Shown: positions 42,930 to 54,429 of the stretch, piece by piece | Layout of the letters: each line of letters begins with the position of its first letter | Numbering within the stretch: the stretch's first letter is position 1 | Assembly: GCA_025084515.1 (NCBI GenBank) | Contig: JAJAGP010000866.1 | Span: forward strand, 186,001 to 250,000 | From: Ancistrus triradiatus | Taxonomy: Eukaryota; Chordata; Actinopteri; Siluriformes; Loricariidae | Reading direction: 5' to 3' | Length of the DNA stretch: 64,000 bases | The notes under the pieces: model-generated | The model's input: the letters and a program-made list of their open reading frames with translations, nothing else | Databases searched by the model: none | What the model was told of the DNA's origin: nothing | Made by a program: the position numbers and the translations under genes

Positions 42930-43045
42930 GCAAGAAAAACTCGATAAACAGTGGAGATCTAGATCGAGTTTTGTCTGGAACGAGTCACGTGGCTCAAAAT
43001 GCTTCGAGAACTGAATTCGGCGAGAACCGAGGTGCCACTGTTCAT
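42930..43045 (+). repeat. Dispersed repeat related to 4600-4765
   Basis: Shares GAGAACCGAGGTGCCACTG and a CGAGTCACG...CGAGAAC pattern with the repeat in the dus4l last intron. A degenerate minus-strand SINE head lies further on at 43400-43480. Confidence 0.5.
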
Positions 43046-43837
43046 TGTTTTTAAGTGTTTGCTGAGTGTGTTACATCCAGGAGTTGGTTTAGAGGGCGTA
43101 TGCAGGATGGGGAGGCCTTGGTATTAGTACAATCTTGTCTATTCAATTTGCTGTATTGTAAGAAATATAGTCATGGGGTCGTGATGTCAGATCTTTTTAT
43201 AGAAACATTTGTGGAAACCATGCAAAACCTTAAATTTTAAGTTGAGAGGAATGATGATAGAATGGGGTCCCTTTAAGCTATGGACGAGTGTATCACCCAT
43301 CTAAGTGCCTTACCTACGTTTTAGGCTTCTGACTAGGGAAGCTTCAGCTATAAATTGAGCTGAGCAGTTTCTGGTTAATGATCTTGTTAGAGGACTTGAG
43401 CTGGCATTTGAACTCGGTCTCCTGATTACTAGTCTATAGTCCAGAGCCTTATCCACTGAGCCACAAAGGTCCCGGTTCACCAACTGGCAAGGAATTCTCA
43501 GTGTGTGAGTAGCTGAAATGCTTTTGCAGTATGTTCACGGGACAGCTTTATTTAGTAAGAGCCCTGGACACGCCTTTGAAGGCTGGAGAAAAGAAGACTT
43601 GTGGCCATCAAACTTTATGACCCAAACAGCAATGTAAACTAAGAGCCAGGTCAAGGCTTGGCACGACTTGGATGCAGCCAGCGGCCAAGCTTTATAGACC
43701 AATCTACGTCAGGCCAAGCTGGTGCTGGTGACATGGACGCCTCTGGTTAGTCGGTGCTCAGAAGGGCTGTACAGGAGCCAAGTGACCATGGTTTGCTCGA
43801 GTTTTAATATTAGTCTTTTTCTTCTACTTGGTCTACG

Positions 43838-44460
43838 GTACAGTGGTGCATGAAAGTTTGCAGAGTTTCTATATTTCTGTATAAATATGACCTAAAACAG
43901 CATCAGATTTGAGTCCTAAAGGGATATAGACCCCAGTTAAACAAATGAGGCAGAAATATTATACTTGGTCATTTATTTCTTGAGGAAAATGATCCAATAT
44001 TACATATCTTTGGGTGGCATAAAGTATGAGAGAATTCGCTTTATCTGCTTTGACCCCTTGCGTAACAGTGAGAGTGTTTACGTGCACTTAATAATCCGAA
44101 AATATTTTAATTACAAGACATTTCTTTTTGGATAAGGTCCGGACTTTGACTTGGCCATTCCAAAAACAATTTTTATTCATCTTTAACCAATTTCTAGTGA
44201 CATGGGTCGCTGTCTTTCTGAATGATCCAGTTCAAGAATTCATTGTTCCATTTATGCTGGCAAGCAGTCCAGATCCAGATGCAGCAAAACAGGCTAAACC
44301 CATGATACCACCACCACCATGTTTCACATGGGGTAATGTCCTTATGCTGGAATGCAGTGTTTTTATTTCTCCACACAATATGCCTCTGATTTAATTGACA
44401 AGTTCTGTTTTATTTAGCAATACACAATTCCCTGGACAAACTCTAAACTCTTATGCAAAA
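43838..44460 (-). mobile_element. Tc1-like transposon relic (family B), partial
   Basis: The terminus GTGGTGCATGAAAGTTTGC and subterminal TACTTGGTCATTTATTTCTT match the other family B copies. Beyond them the minus strand holds broken transposase remains, opposite a plus-strand frame at 44128-44394 that is only the antisense shadow. Confidence 0.65.
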
Positions 44461-44469
44461 CTTATTCTT

Positions 44470-45180
44470 GTAACCTACTTTGAGAAAAGTCTTCAAAGAC
44501 GTTCTCTGTTTATCTTATGCTAAAACCAGGATATCACAAACATCTCATTTGTGTGCAAATTACAGGTCCAATCATCCACGCTTCACACTCCTTATTTCCT
44601 CTATTCCCTATTCGTCATGCTGTTTTGTTGTTAGTGTCTGACGTCATGAAGCGGCACGCACCGGGTGATCCATAAACCACAAGAGATCTGGTTTGACTGG
44701 TCAGACTGAGTCGCACGTCTACAAACCTGATTTGAAATCGCACAAAATGTGGCTTAAATGCCATTGAAAAAAGTCAGATGTCTTTCTTGCTCAAATCAAA
44801 GATCCAAGCCTTTGTGGTTCAGGATTTATTCAGTTTCAGTGATTCTGTTTCATCACATTTTTTATTTGGGCGCTCTGAAATATCTCCACTCAAGCTGTTT
44901 TTCTTTAGTTAGTTCCGGTCCACATACCGCTACTCAGACCACATCAGAGGGCATGAACTAAACTCCCTCCTCCGGCTGACTGGGCATGCCATGGCAACTA
45001 AACTTTCCTGTTTACTGGACTAAATAATGCTGGTACGCATATTTTCTGTTTTATTTTATTCAATATCGTATGTATATATGCTATGTCTTATGCCATATTC
45101 TCTATTTTATTACACTCATCTTTGTATTCTGATTAATTTATTATAGTTTATATATTATTATATTTTAATTCTACATAAAA
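44470..45180. other. Intergenic sequence, nothing recognised
   Basis: A/T-rich and without gene-like signal. Confidence 0.4.
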
Positions 45181-45184
45181 CATC

Positions 45185-45260
45185 TAACCCTCCCAAGGAG
45201 GTCAGGTCCCTTTTTGAGTCTTGGTCCTACCAAGGTTACTTCTTCACAACGTTTAGGGAT
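45185..45260 (-). repeat. Dispersed repeat scrap (minus)
   Basis: TTTTTGAGTCTTGGTCCTAC and TTCTTCACAACGTTTAGGG belong to the 3' part of the common dispersed repeat. Confidence 0.6.
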
Positions 45261-45489
45261 TGTGATTCGAGCCCTCACGGTGGCTGAGGGAGGGGTAGTT
45301 AGGGGATCATTTGTTGGTTTTTATCATAACCCCGATTTTCCCCCCACTGTGATAGAGCCATGGTGCTTACAATCGGCACTCCCTATATACTCTGCCGGCA
45401 TAGGCCTTGCCCTCTGTTAGCCCTGTGTGTTTTGTCCACCTTTTACCCTTTTCTTCATCATTTAACCATTGCCTCATCCTGAACACTTA

Positions 45490-45790
45490 TCAGTTGCTGC
45501 ATTAAGGGTGGTCTTATGCCGCCCAGCTGTCACCACAACCCACCTGCTTCAAGGTCTGACGTGTTGTGCATGCAGAGATGCTCTTCTGCAATATCTTTGG
45601 TAGTAACGAATGGTATATTTGGCTTCCTGTTGCCTTTTTCTCCTCTGGCATCAACATGGCATTTTCAGCAGAAGAGAACTGTCCTCGATGGATTTATTCT
45701 TTTCATTCTTTTCCGGAGAAAGCAGGTCATCTTGACCATGCACAAGGTTGCAATGACAAGCTTCAGCTAGAAGGATGCTGTAGATTTTTT
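45490..45790 (-). mobile_element. Tc1-like (family A) relic (minus)
   Basis: CACCTGCTTCAAGGTCTGAC, GTTGTGCATGCAGAGATGCT and GGCATCAACATGGCATTTTC read on the minus strand as the N-terminal/middle transposase region of family A. Deletions bring its 5' end close. Confidence 0.65.
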
Positions 45791-45799
45791 CAGCTTTTA

Positions 45800-47200
45800 G
45801 TCAAGCATCAGCATTAACGCTGACGCAGGCAGCTGGCAGGAAGCCAGATTAATGGGGAAAACGCTTTCACACTTGTGTGAAAAAGAAACTTGTGTTGAGT
45901 GAAAACATGGACATGCTGAGTCAGTGGCAGGGGTTTTGGTTGCAGCATGGACGAGCAGTGCTTTTAATCTAGTTTAATGTAACAAGAGACTAGACAACAG
46001 TTAAAGCGGCCCCTGAGGACAGGAAATGGTCGAATCCCCATGATGTTCTAGAGAAGAAAAGTGCATGAAAGGGTCAGAGCAGAGAAACCTGGGCTAGCTG
46101 TCCGAGACTGCACCAAGGTCTCACGTACGTTCTCAGTGGGCGTGATGGAGTTTCCGAGGGAGAGAAAAAAAGCAGCTATATTTAGGTTTTCAGTGTGCGT
46201 TTGTGGGAACGCGTTTTATCATTCTCGATAAATGAATAACTGCGTACAGGAACGGTTCTCTGCACTTCTCACGTCTTGTGAGTTTCAGTGGATTTTGGTC
46301 GTCTCACACCTCTATAGTCGGAAAATTCATGCAGCCCATTTCCCACGATGAGTCGGCTTTGATTCGATAATTCCTTCAGTACGGTCAGACCTGGTCATTT
46401 TCTAACTGCACACTATGTTTGAAGCCCTTCAGATCAGGTCAGACATCACCTGCAGACACTAGTGTCTGTGTCTGAGGGAGACGAGGTCGGGTCAGGTGAG
46501 CGGCCCCCAGCGTTATGATGGACTGGTGTCCCTTGTAGGGCACACTTATGCCAGCACTGCTTCGCAGGGTTTACTATATGAGAGATCAGAGATTTAATTG
46601 TGTTGAGCCTCCAGTGAGACCAGTACCAACCCCGCCTTATTTTTTTAAACCACTGTATATTTTAATGCAATTTTGGACCATCTTTCCCACATTTGTGAAG
46701 GCAGAACATCTAACTTTTTGGTTAGGGGAACCACTAGCCAACAACTCAGGGGAAACTTCCATTGACGCTGAGCCTGTGAACCACAAAGCCCACACCTGGA
46801 TCATATCATTTGTGAGGCAAAGGAGGACTGCTGTATATTTTATGGTAAAATATATTACGTTTAAACCAGATACTTTCTGTGGTTTAAAAATTTAACAGAG
46901 ACAAAGTTCCGTTTAAAACACAACAATGACTTTTTACAATTTTTTGGGGTGCTGGGGCTCAATTTAGGGGCTAGACACCTCTATGAATTCACATCCTTAT
47001 CTGCATTTTTGTAAATATTTTCTCACACTCTTCTTTACTTATTTTGAATGTTCTTACACACTGCATAAGGGTGCCTATGGCATATTTACTAAAACATTCC
47101 TTCTTAGCACTTTTCATGTGTAACAAGTCATGCTTAACTTCCAAAGTGTAAAAAAGTAATCGAGTGGTGTACGTGGTTCTTGTTGGCTTTTGCATACCAG
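45800..47200. other. Intergenic sequence, nothing recognised
   Basis: No gene evidence. A 115-codon frame at 46548-46895 has no recognisable domain. Confidence 0.4.
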
Positions 47201-47211
47201 ATGCATTCTAT

Positions 47212-47945
47212 GCAGGTGGTGCTTGAAAGTTTGTGATCTCTTCTGAAACGTCATCAGATTTTCACACAAGTCCTAAAAAGTAGATAAAGAGACCCAGTAG
47301 GTTAAACAAATGAGACAAAAATATTATACTTGGTCATTTATTTATTAAGGAAAATGACCCAAATATTACATATTAGTGAGTGGAAAAGTATGTTGAACTC
47401 TAGGATTAGCAGTTAATTTGAAGGTGAATTAGTTCAGGTGTTTCAATCAATGGGATTGACAAATCAGGTGTGAGTCGGGCTCCCCTGTTTTATTAAAGAA
47501 CAGGGATCTATCAAAGTCTGCTCTTCACCACACAAGTTTGTGGAAGTGTAATCATGGCACGAACCAAAGGAGATTTCTGAGGACCTCAGAAAAAAAGTGT
47601 TGTTGATGCTCATTCAGGCTGGAAAAGGTTACAAAAACCATCTCTAAAGAGTTTGGACTCCACCAATCCCCAGTCAGACAGATTGGTGGTGCAAATGGAG
47701 GAAATTCAAGACCACTGTTACCCTCCCCAGGAGTGGTCGACCCAACAAGGATCACTCCAAGAGCAAGGCGTGTAATAGTTGGCGAGGTCACCACAAGGAC
47801 CCCAGGGTAACCTCTAAGCAACCTGAAGGCCTCTCTCACATGGCTAATGTTAATGTTGATGAGTCCACCATGAGAAGAACACTGAACAACAATGGTGTGC
47901 ATGGCAGGGTTTGCAAGGAGAACAGGACTGATCAACAGTTACAGG
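47212..47945 (+). mobile_element. Tc1-like transposon relic (family B), 5' half
   Basis: Terminus GGTGGTGCTTGAAAGTTTGT, then ATACTTGGTCATTTATTTAT. A transposase N-terminal half starts near 47555, with [20 protein letters not shown] and an Arg-rich RITPRARRVI segment typical of the paired-type Tc1 DNA-binding domain. Several stops and frameshifts are present, and the DDE half is missing. Confidence 0.75.
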
Positions 47946-47949
47946 AAAA

Positions 47950-49190
47950 CATTTAGTTGCATTTATTCCTGTATTCTCGATGTCAAAATTACTAGGTTTA
48001 AACCACATACTTTCTCTGGTTTTTTTTACGGTTTTTTCAGTTTATCAGAGTCACATTCCGTTTAAAAGCACAACAGTAAGCCGGCCAAGTTCTCAGTCAG
48101 AGTTGGCCAGCCAATTCTCTATGGTTGGAAAGTTGATGAACTGACTTGTTGGAAGCAGAAACCTGTAAATGTGTCATATTGAGAGTCACTGGGGTATCGG
48201 TACAACTCATTGTGGAGCTACTGTTTGTCTGTGGAGAATCTAGAAATGTGTGATTAATATTATGAATGTGTTACAAGGGAGCGGTGCTGAATAGCGAAGA
48301 GGTGTCCACAAATTTTTGTCTATGTAGTAAAGTCTGGGTCTGTGGCTCTCATTTAATTTACATAGTGCTATAGGAGGCTCATGTGCCCGGATGAGTCAGC
48401 TTTGAGTCAACAGGTTTTTCCATAATCCTGTCAGTGATGGCCAGATACTTATATCAATATGAAGTAAACAGTCTGTCCTGAAAACCTATTCCCATAACTT
48501 CCACTTCCATCATCAGCACAGTGACCGAGAGCCTGCACGGAGCATGAGTAAAGGTTTAGCACGATTATTTCGGCGAGTATCAGAGTCTGACCTCCTTTCA
48601 GCTTGTGTGTCACATGTCTTGGTTTTGGAGACCTGTGATGATTCATTCAGGCTGGTCAGAAGGCCTGCTGTTCACCTGCTGTGAGGCGTGTGGTGAATAA
48701 TTATGGGTTTTTCGAATGCCTTTTTGGTAAGTGAACATGTAAATTTGTGTCACTCATACGCCACAGTGATTTTACATCCTGATAAATAAGCTTATTTGAA
48801 ATATTCCTAATGTTTATAACAGAAGTGAATCCCCATACACAAAAAATGGGCCAATCGGTCAGGGTGGCAGCCCTTCACAGGAGACACACTCATTTTCAAG
48901 TTAACCTAGCGCTTTTTTGGAATGTGGGAGGAAACCCACAGACAAATTCCACACAGGCAGTGACCGGAAATAAGTATTAATAAAGAAGAGAAACAAGATC
49001 CTTTCAGTAGATTGGACTAATGTGACTTTATTATGCATTCTTGCGTACAACTTTCTCACTAGATAAATATTAACTGATATATAACTGTGCAGCCAACAAG
49101 GACCAGTTGTCCCCTCTGATCTGAGAGCCACTCAGTCACTAGAGACCTTCTAAATGAAGCTTTTGCCCATCAAGGAACTGCAGAGAACCA
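47950..49190. other. Intergenic sequence, nothing recognised
   Basis: No gene-like signal. A piece near 48000-48070 repeats text found at 46850-46920 (TTTAAACCA...TACTTTCT...GGTTT and CCGTTTAAAA), suggesting a shared minor repeat. Confidence 0.35.
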
Positions 49191-49194
49191 GGCA

Positions 49195-49332
49195 GTTGAG
49201 ATACTTGACTGTGGACTAGAAGATCACGCCATTTCTTTGCCAAGCTGCCACTGTTGGGTCCTTGAGGAAGGCCCTTAACCCACAGTTGCTTGGATGGGAG
49301 AGATAGTATCAGTTGTAAGTCACTCTGGTCTA
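49195..49332 (+). repeat. tRNA-derived SINE, damaged head
   Basis: The core GCCAAGCTGCCACTGTTGGG and CCCTTAACCCACAGTTGCTT are intact. The A-box region is diverged and the B box is nearly lost. Confidence 0.75.
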
Positions 49333-49439
49333 GCCTAGAGGTTTTATCATTCCTGTTACTTTCATTTTTGGTTACATGAATCTGTCCTTCTTCTTGTGTT
49401 TTGTTTATCTTTTCTTATTGCTTGTACTTTTACTCATTT

Positions 49440-50075
49440 ATTCACACCTTATCCAGAGTGACTTACAACTGCTGCAGTCTCACAAGACTGACTTAAAGTC
49501 AAAGTCAGATTTATTTCTATAGCACTTTTTACAATGGAGCATTGTCTCAAAGCAGGTTTACAACTTGGATTTAATATCTAAGGCCAATCCCAAATTGAGC
49601 AAGCCTAGGGCGGCAGTGGAAAGAAAAAACTCCCTAAACACTATAAGGAAAAAAGAGACCCAACCTTCGTGGGCGGCTTAGATGGTATATGTAGGAATTA
49701 ACTATCTAATTAATATGATTATAGTAATAATTTAAAAACAGAAACTAAATAAATATGAACAGATAATAAAAAATATGCACATCAGCATTTTTTAGTTTAT
49801 TTTGGATCTTGTCCTTGGTTGGAAAGTTTTGTTGGCATGGCATCCTCAATCGTCCGGAGAAGGGGGAGAGTTTCTGCTCTCTGGTGTGGTCCTAGTATGG
49901 TGGTGCTGGTGCTGATGGTGGGGCTGGAATTGGTACCGGAACACCCTGCTGGACAGAAGTGATTGTGGGTTGAGGGCCTTGCTCCAGGACCCAACAGCGG
50001 CTGTTTGGCAGATGCGAGATTTGAACCCTGTACCTTCTCATCCACAGTCCAGTACCTTAACTGCTGTGGCTCTGT
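49440..50075 (-). repeat. tRNA-derived SINE (minus) split by another repeat
   Basis: The tail complement lies at 49440-49490 (CTTATCCAGAGTGACTTACA). The rest resumes at 49955-50075 with the core complement and ATTTGAACCC B box. The 460 bp between carry a dispersed repeat copy plus extra sequence. Confidence 0.65.
49495..49770 (+). repeat. Dispersed repeat copy, well preserved
   Basis: CAGATTTATTTCTATAGCAC, ACAATGGAGCATTGTCTCAA, AATTGAGCAAGCCTAGGG and GTGGGCGGCTTAGATGG in order. One of the fullest copies of this family in the window; it lies inside the split SINE. Confidence 0.8.
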
Positions 50076-50459
50076 TGATGTTTTTTAGTTTCAATTTTCT
50101 TTTAACTAGCATTTTAGTTCTACATCTTGTTTTACTTTCAGTTCTTTTTTTTATTTGATTTTTTTAATTATTTTTTTTTATTTTAAGATGTTTTAATTAT
50201 GCAGCTTTAAAAAGCATTGTGTTTTACATTCTATTTTTATTTTAATATCATTTTTGTTGAATGTTTTTGGTAGCCGTAACTAGCAATTTAATTCCAAATT
50301 ATGTTTTGCTTTAAAAAAAAATATTTTATTTTTATAAATTTTTTTATTTTATTTTAAAGGGCATTAACTAGCATTTTACTTATTGATTCATTGTCATTCT
50401 TTTTATTGTAAAGCATTTTGAGCTGCTTCTTGTAGGAAAGATGCTATATAAAGAAATTA

Positions 50460-50470
50460 TTATTATTAAT

Positions 50471-50506
<36 letters not shown>

Positions 50507-50509
50507 ATT
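50460..50509 (+). repeat. (GTT)n microsatellite
   Basis: About eleven TTG/GTT units after a short ATT run, next to repeat-tail-like text (TGCTATATAAAGAAATTATT). Confidence 0.95.
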
Positions 50510-51009
50510 TAGTGGGACACAGCAGAGCATGCAGTTTTCTTAAAATGATAAATAAATTAATAAATGGTAATAAATAAATCTATACATGTTGGAAATTTTG
50601 AAATCCTATGAATCTACTTTTAAGACTTTTAGTCCATATTTATGCAAAAATAAAGAGACAGAACAAACTTTTGTATTTTTTGTTTATCAGATATTTAGTT
50701 TTCATCATTAGAGTCTTTGTTGCAAATTTGACTATTTCTAGGGATTATTTTTAGAGACTATTTAGGCATTTTTTTATTTATTGTTTTTCACTTATTGTCT
50801 CCGAGGCTTCCTACCGAATTTTCTGATTTCATTAAATTTGCTGCTCTAAAATATATGAACCTCTTTTTCAGGTGTAAAATAATGGCTGGTTTTTCAGTTA
50901 GGAGGGACGTCACTGAATTAAACTCTGAGGTAAGGAACAATTTTGGGCGATTTCTGTCATGAGCTTCCTCCGGGGCTTTCCAAATTGACATCATGTTTAT
51001 GGTGGCAGA

Positions 51010-51420
51010 TGGTGTTTGGTTTGGGGTGGGGGCTCCGGAATCCCCCGTCGGTCCACTTTAGAGTTATTGTTAGTTGTGACTCGACAGAATAATCTGAATG
51101 GATTATTGCGAGCTCGGAAAAGGCGGGAGATTGTGCGTTCGGTACCGAGTTTAGCGGCTTGCAGTCGCACAGAGAGACACGGGGATGCGCGCGGGAGGGC
51201 AGGAGGGCAGGCGGATCCACTTCAAGCAGGCTCGCAAACTGTCTATTTAAGAAAATTTGCCCGTCATGACATTCTTTGCAGCTTTTTCAGCCGCAGTCAA
51301 TGCACGGAAGAAATTAGTAATGAGGCAGCGTGGGCATTCGTGGCGGGACTGTGGCTTTGCGGGCAGAGGCGCAGTGGGGGTGGATGTGAGTGTGTGAGTG
51401 CGTTTGCTCATTTTATTTTA
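51010..51420 (+). promoter_or_regulatory. GC/CpG-richer patch, possible promoter or first exon
   Basis: In A/T-rich surroundings this block has many CpGs (for example GGGGATGCGCGCGGGAGGGC). It also has an open frame of 158 codons at 51016-51492 with no recognisable domain. No TATA box or clear donor was identified. It could be the CpG island and 5' end of a gene that continues outside the window. Confidence 0.3.
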
Positions 51421-51649
51421 AAACACTGTGAGGTGGCCTTAAGTTTCATTAAGAAGATTTATGTGGTTATATGTACAAGTGATGGGGATTGAAATTTTCA
51501 TTTTAAAAAGTGGATTATTACAAATGTCCGCAGCCTGACCAGCCCAGTCATAAAGAAACCGCTTTTTAATCGCAGTTCGAGACTGTTTTCTATATTCGTG
51601 CATACACATTAATGAGAACATCATCCTATATTAACACAGGTCCTAAACG

Positions 51650-52672
51650 TAGATAGAGAGAATCAAGTTCAGCCAATGATACAAAAAATACTGTATACAT
51701 GGTCATTTATGTATTGAAGAAAATGATCCAATGTTAGATACCTGCCAGTATGTGAACCTCTAGGATTAGCAGTTCATTTAAGAAGGTGAAATTAAAGTCA
51801 GGTGTTTTAAGTCAATGGGATGACATTCAGGTGCGAGTGCGCTCTATCCAAGTCTGTTCTTCACAACATTTTTGTGGAAGTGTATCATGGCAGGAACAAA
51901 AGAGCTGTTTGAGGACCTCAGAAAAAGAGTACTGATGGTCATCAGGCTGGAAAAGGTTACAAAACCATCCCAAAGGTGTTTGGACTCTACCAGTCCACAA
52001 TCAGACTGTGTGCAGATGAAATAAATTCAAGACCATTGTTATTTTGTTGACCAACAAAGATCACTCCCAGAGCAAGGCAAGTAATAATCCACGAGGTCAC
52101 AGAGGAGTAACTTCTAAGCAACTGAAGGCCTCTCTCAGATTAGGAGTTATCATCATGAGAAAATGAAGAATAATGGCAGGGTTGCAAGGAGAAAGCCACT
52201 GCTCTCCAAAAAGAACATTGCTGCTCTGTGGCACATTGACAATCCAGAAGGCTACTGGAAAAACACATTGTGAAAGGGTGAGACCAACATAAAAGCTTTT
52301 GGTTTAAATGATGCACGGTGTGTCTAGAGAAAGAAAACCTCGTTCTGTCTGTGAAACACGATGGTGGAAGTTTCCTGATTTAGGCCTGTCTTGCTGCATC
52401 TGGGTTAGCATGGCTTGCCATCACTGGAATAATGAATTCTGAATTGTACAAGGTAATTCTAAAGGAAACGAGAATGTGGGTCATGCAATAGGACAGCAAC
52501 GTGGTGTTCACAAAAGATATGGCCACTCATTGATGTGTAATATTTTACCATTTTCCTCAGAAAATAAATGACCAAGTATAAATTGGTTCTCATTTGTCTA
52601 TTTTTTTTAGGTCTGATGGTGTTTTACGTCATAGGGTTCACATACTTTCAAGCACCACTAGCTATGCAAATG
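51650..52672 (+). mobile_element. Tc1-like transposon relic (family B), about full span
   Basis: The left subterminal CATGGTCATTTATGTATTG is matched at the right end by AAATAAATGACCAAGTATAA. The right terminus ATACTTTCAAGCACCACT is the inverse of the 47212 terminus. Between are transposase remains (GGAAAAGGTTACAAAACCAT, AACACGATGGTGGAAGTTTC). Indels and stops are spread throughout. Confidence 0.75.
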
Positions 52673-52734
52673 GCGTATGCGTTGACTCAGGACTGATGAT
52701 CCATTTGGCGAATTGCTGTTAAATATAAACATTT

Positions 52735-53215
52735 GCATGAGTGGATTAGACACAGCAGTGCTGCTGGAGTTCTGGATATCTACCATATTGCTCCACCTTG
52801 TAGATGTAATGTCAGAGACAGTAGCCCATCTGTTGTTGCACAGTTGTTAGTGTGTTAGTCATGCTCTAATCCTTCATCACTGCTCACAGGATGCTGCCTA
52901 CAGGATGCTGGTGGCTGGACAGTTTTGGCTGGTGGACTATTTTCAGTCCAGCAGTGACACTGAGGTGCTTAAAACTCCAGCAGCAGATGCTGAGAATGAT
53001 CGTCCACCCAAATAGTACCTGATCTGTGCTGGTCCTGTGGGGGTCCTGATCATTAGGGAACAGAGTGAAGGAGACAAAGTATGTAGAGAAACAGATGGAC
53101 TACAGTCTGTAATTATAGAACTACAAAGTGCTTCTATATGGTAAGCGGAGCTGAAAAAATGGACAGTGAGTGTAGAAACTAGGAGGTGTACCTAATATAA
53201 TGATCGGTGAGTGTA
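52735..53215 (+). repeat. Non-autonomous DNA-transposon-like repeat
   Basis: CAGCAGTGCTGCTGGAGTTC, GTCCAGCAGTGACACTGAGG and GGTCCTGTGGGGGTCCTGAT match a fish repeat I know by sight but cannot name surely. It ends in GTGTACCTAATATAATGATC. No coding potential. Confidence 0.6.
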
Positions 53216-53794
53216 TATTATACATAATGTGCGCATAAAAATACCGCATTGCCGAGCTAAAGACTGGGCATGATATGATAACCATAGTTGTTTTAATAGC
53301 TTTTCATAAAACAACCACCCTGTCTGTCAGTGCACATTCTCACACACACTAAGACACAATTTATTACTCTTTAAGAACAAAAATGTAAAAATAACCTAGG
53401 CACAGGAACTGGAAAAAACAACCCAGGGCTGATGAGATAAAAGATAAAATTCCTTTGAATATCATCTCAGAATCAGTAAATCTTAGCCATTTCTGTTAAA
53501 AAGAACAATATGTGTAGCGTGTCGGCTGCTGACCACATGCATTTAATCCTGGCATAGTGCATTATAGAGGTCACACCAAATGGTCTCCGTGCTAGAGACC
53601 AGTAGAGTTTGCATGTTCTCTGCATGTCTGTGGCTTTTCTCCGGGTATCTCTGAAGAGCTCTCAGCACGAGTGGGTGTTTGTCCATGTGCTCTGTTATGG
53701 AGTCCTATTTGGACTCTTGTGACCCTGACTTGTTTTATATGGGTATGCAAAGTGAGTGAGTAAACACATGATGGTCTTTTTACAGCATGAATTT

Positions 53795-54180
53795 TGTGGT
53801 CGAAGTCAGATTTGTTACTATAGCGCTTTTTACAATGGAGCATTGCCTCAAAGCAGCTTTACAATTTTAAATCATCTTCTAATATCTACAGCCAATCCCA
53901 AACTGAGCAAGCCTAGGGCGACAGTGGCAAGGAAAAACTCCCTAAACATTATAAGGAAGAAACCTTTGGAGGACCAAGACTCAGAAAGGGGCCCATCTTC
54001 CTTGGGTGACCTAGATGTTATGTGGTCAAGATTGCGGGGAAATCTTTTGACTTCCTCACAGGTCCCAGGCGTAAGCACGCCTTGGATGGGACGCCAGTCC
54101 ACAGCAGGGATGGTAGGGGTGTGCTGTTGCACCACCAGGACTAGACACCAGGACAGAAGTCACCACCAAAACTAGAAGCC
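53795..54180 (+). repeat. Dispersed repeat copy
   Basis: TATAGCGCTTTTTACAATGG, GAGCAAGCCTAGGGCGACAG and CTTGGGTGACCTAGATG in order. The attached open frame (53756-54175) is repeat-derived, not a gene. Confidence 0.8.
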
Positions 54181-54210
54181 GGGTCATTGTTGCTGTGTGC
54201 AAGTGTATTA

Positions 54211-54425
54211 GTCAAGTTAAGTCAAATTGATTTCTATAGCGTTTTGTACAACTGAGCAATGTCTCCAAGCAGCTTTACAAAGAGCTAGGCGCAAAGCCCT
54301 AATTGAGCAAGCCTAGGGTGACAGCGGCAAGGAAAAACTCCTTAAAATGTGATAAGGAAGAAGGAACTAAAAAATGGGACCCAATCTCCTTGGGCAGCCT
54401 AGATGATATATGTAAAATTTTAACT
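54211..54425 (+). repeat. Dispersed repeat copy, in tandem with the previous one
   Basis: Same landmarks (TTTCTATAGCGTTTTGTAC, GGGTGACAGCGGCAAGGAA, TTGGGCAGCCTAGATG), same strand, starting about 200 bp after the main body of the previous copy. Confidence 0.8.
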
Positions 54426-54429
54426 AAGT

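Noticed and set aside
47552..47935. 127-codon minus-strand frame
   Set aside because: Antisense of a Tc1-like transposase relic whose coding strand is plus.
51016..51492. 158-codon plus-strand frame as a protein gene
   Set aside because: No domain, no clear signal, ends in A/T-rich text; the lack of stops is explained by local GC richness. Kept only as a possible promoter or first-exon region.
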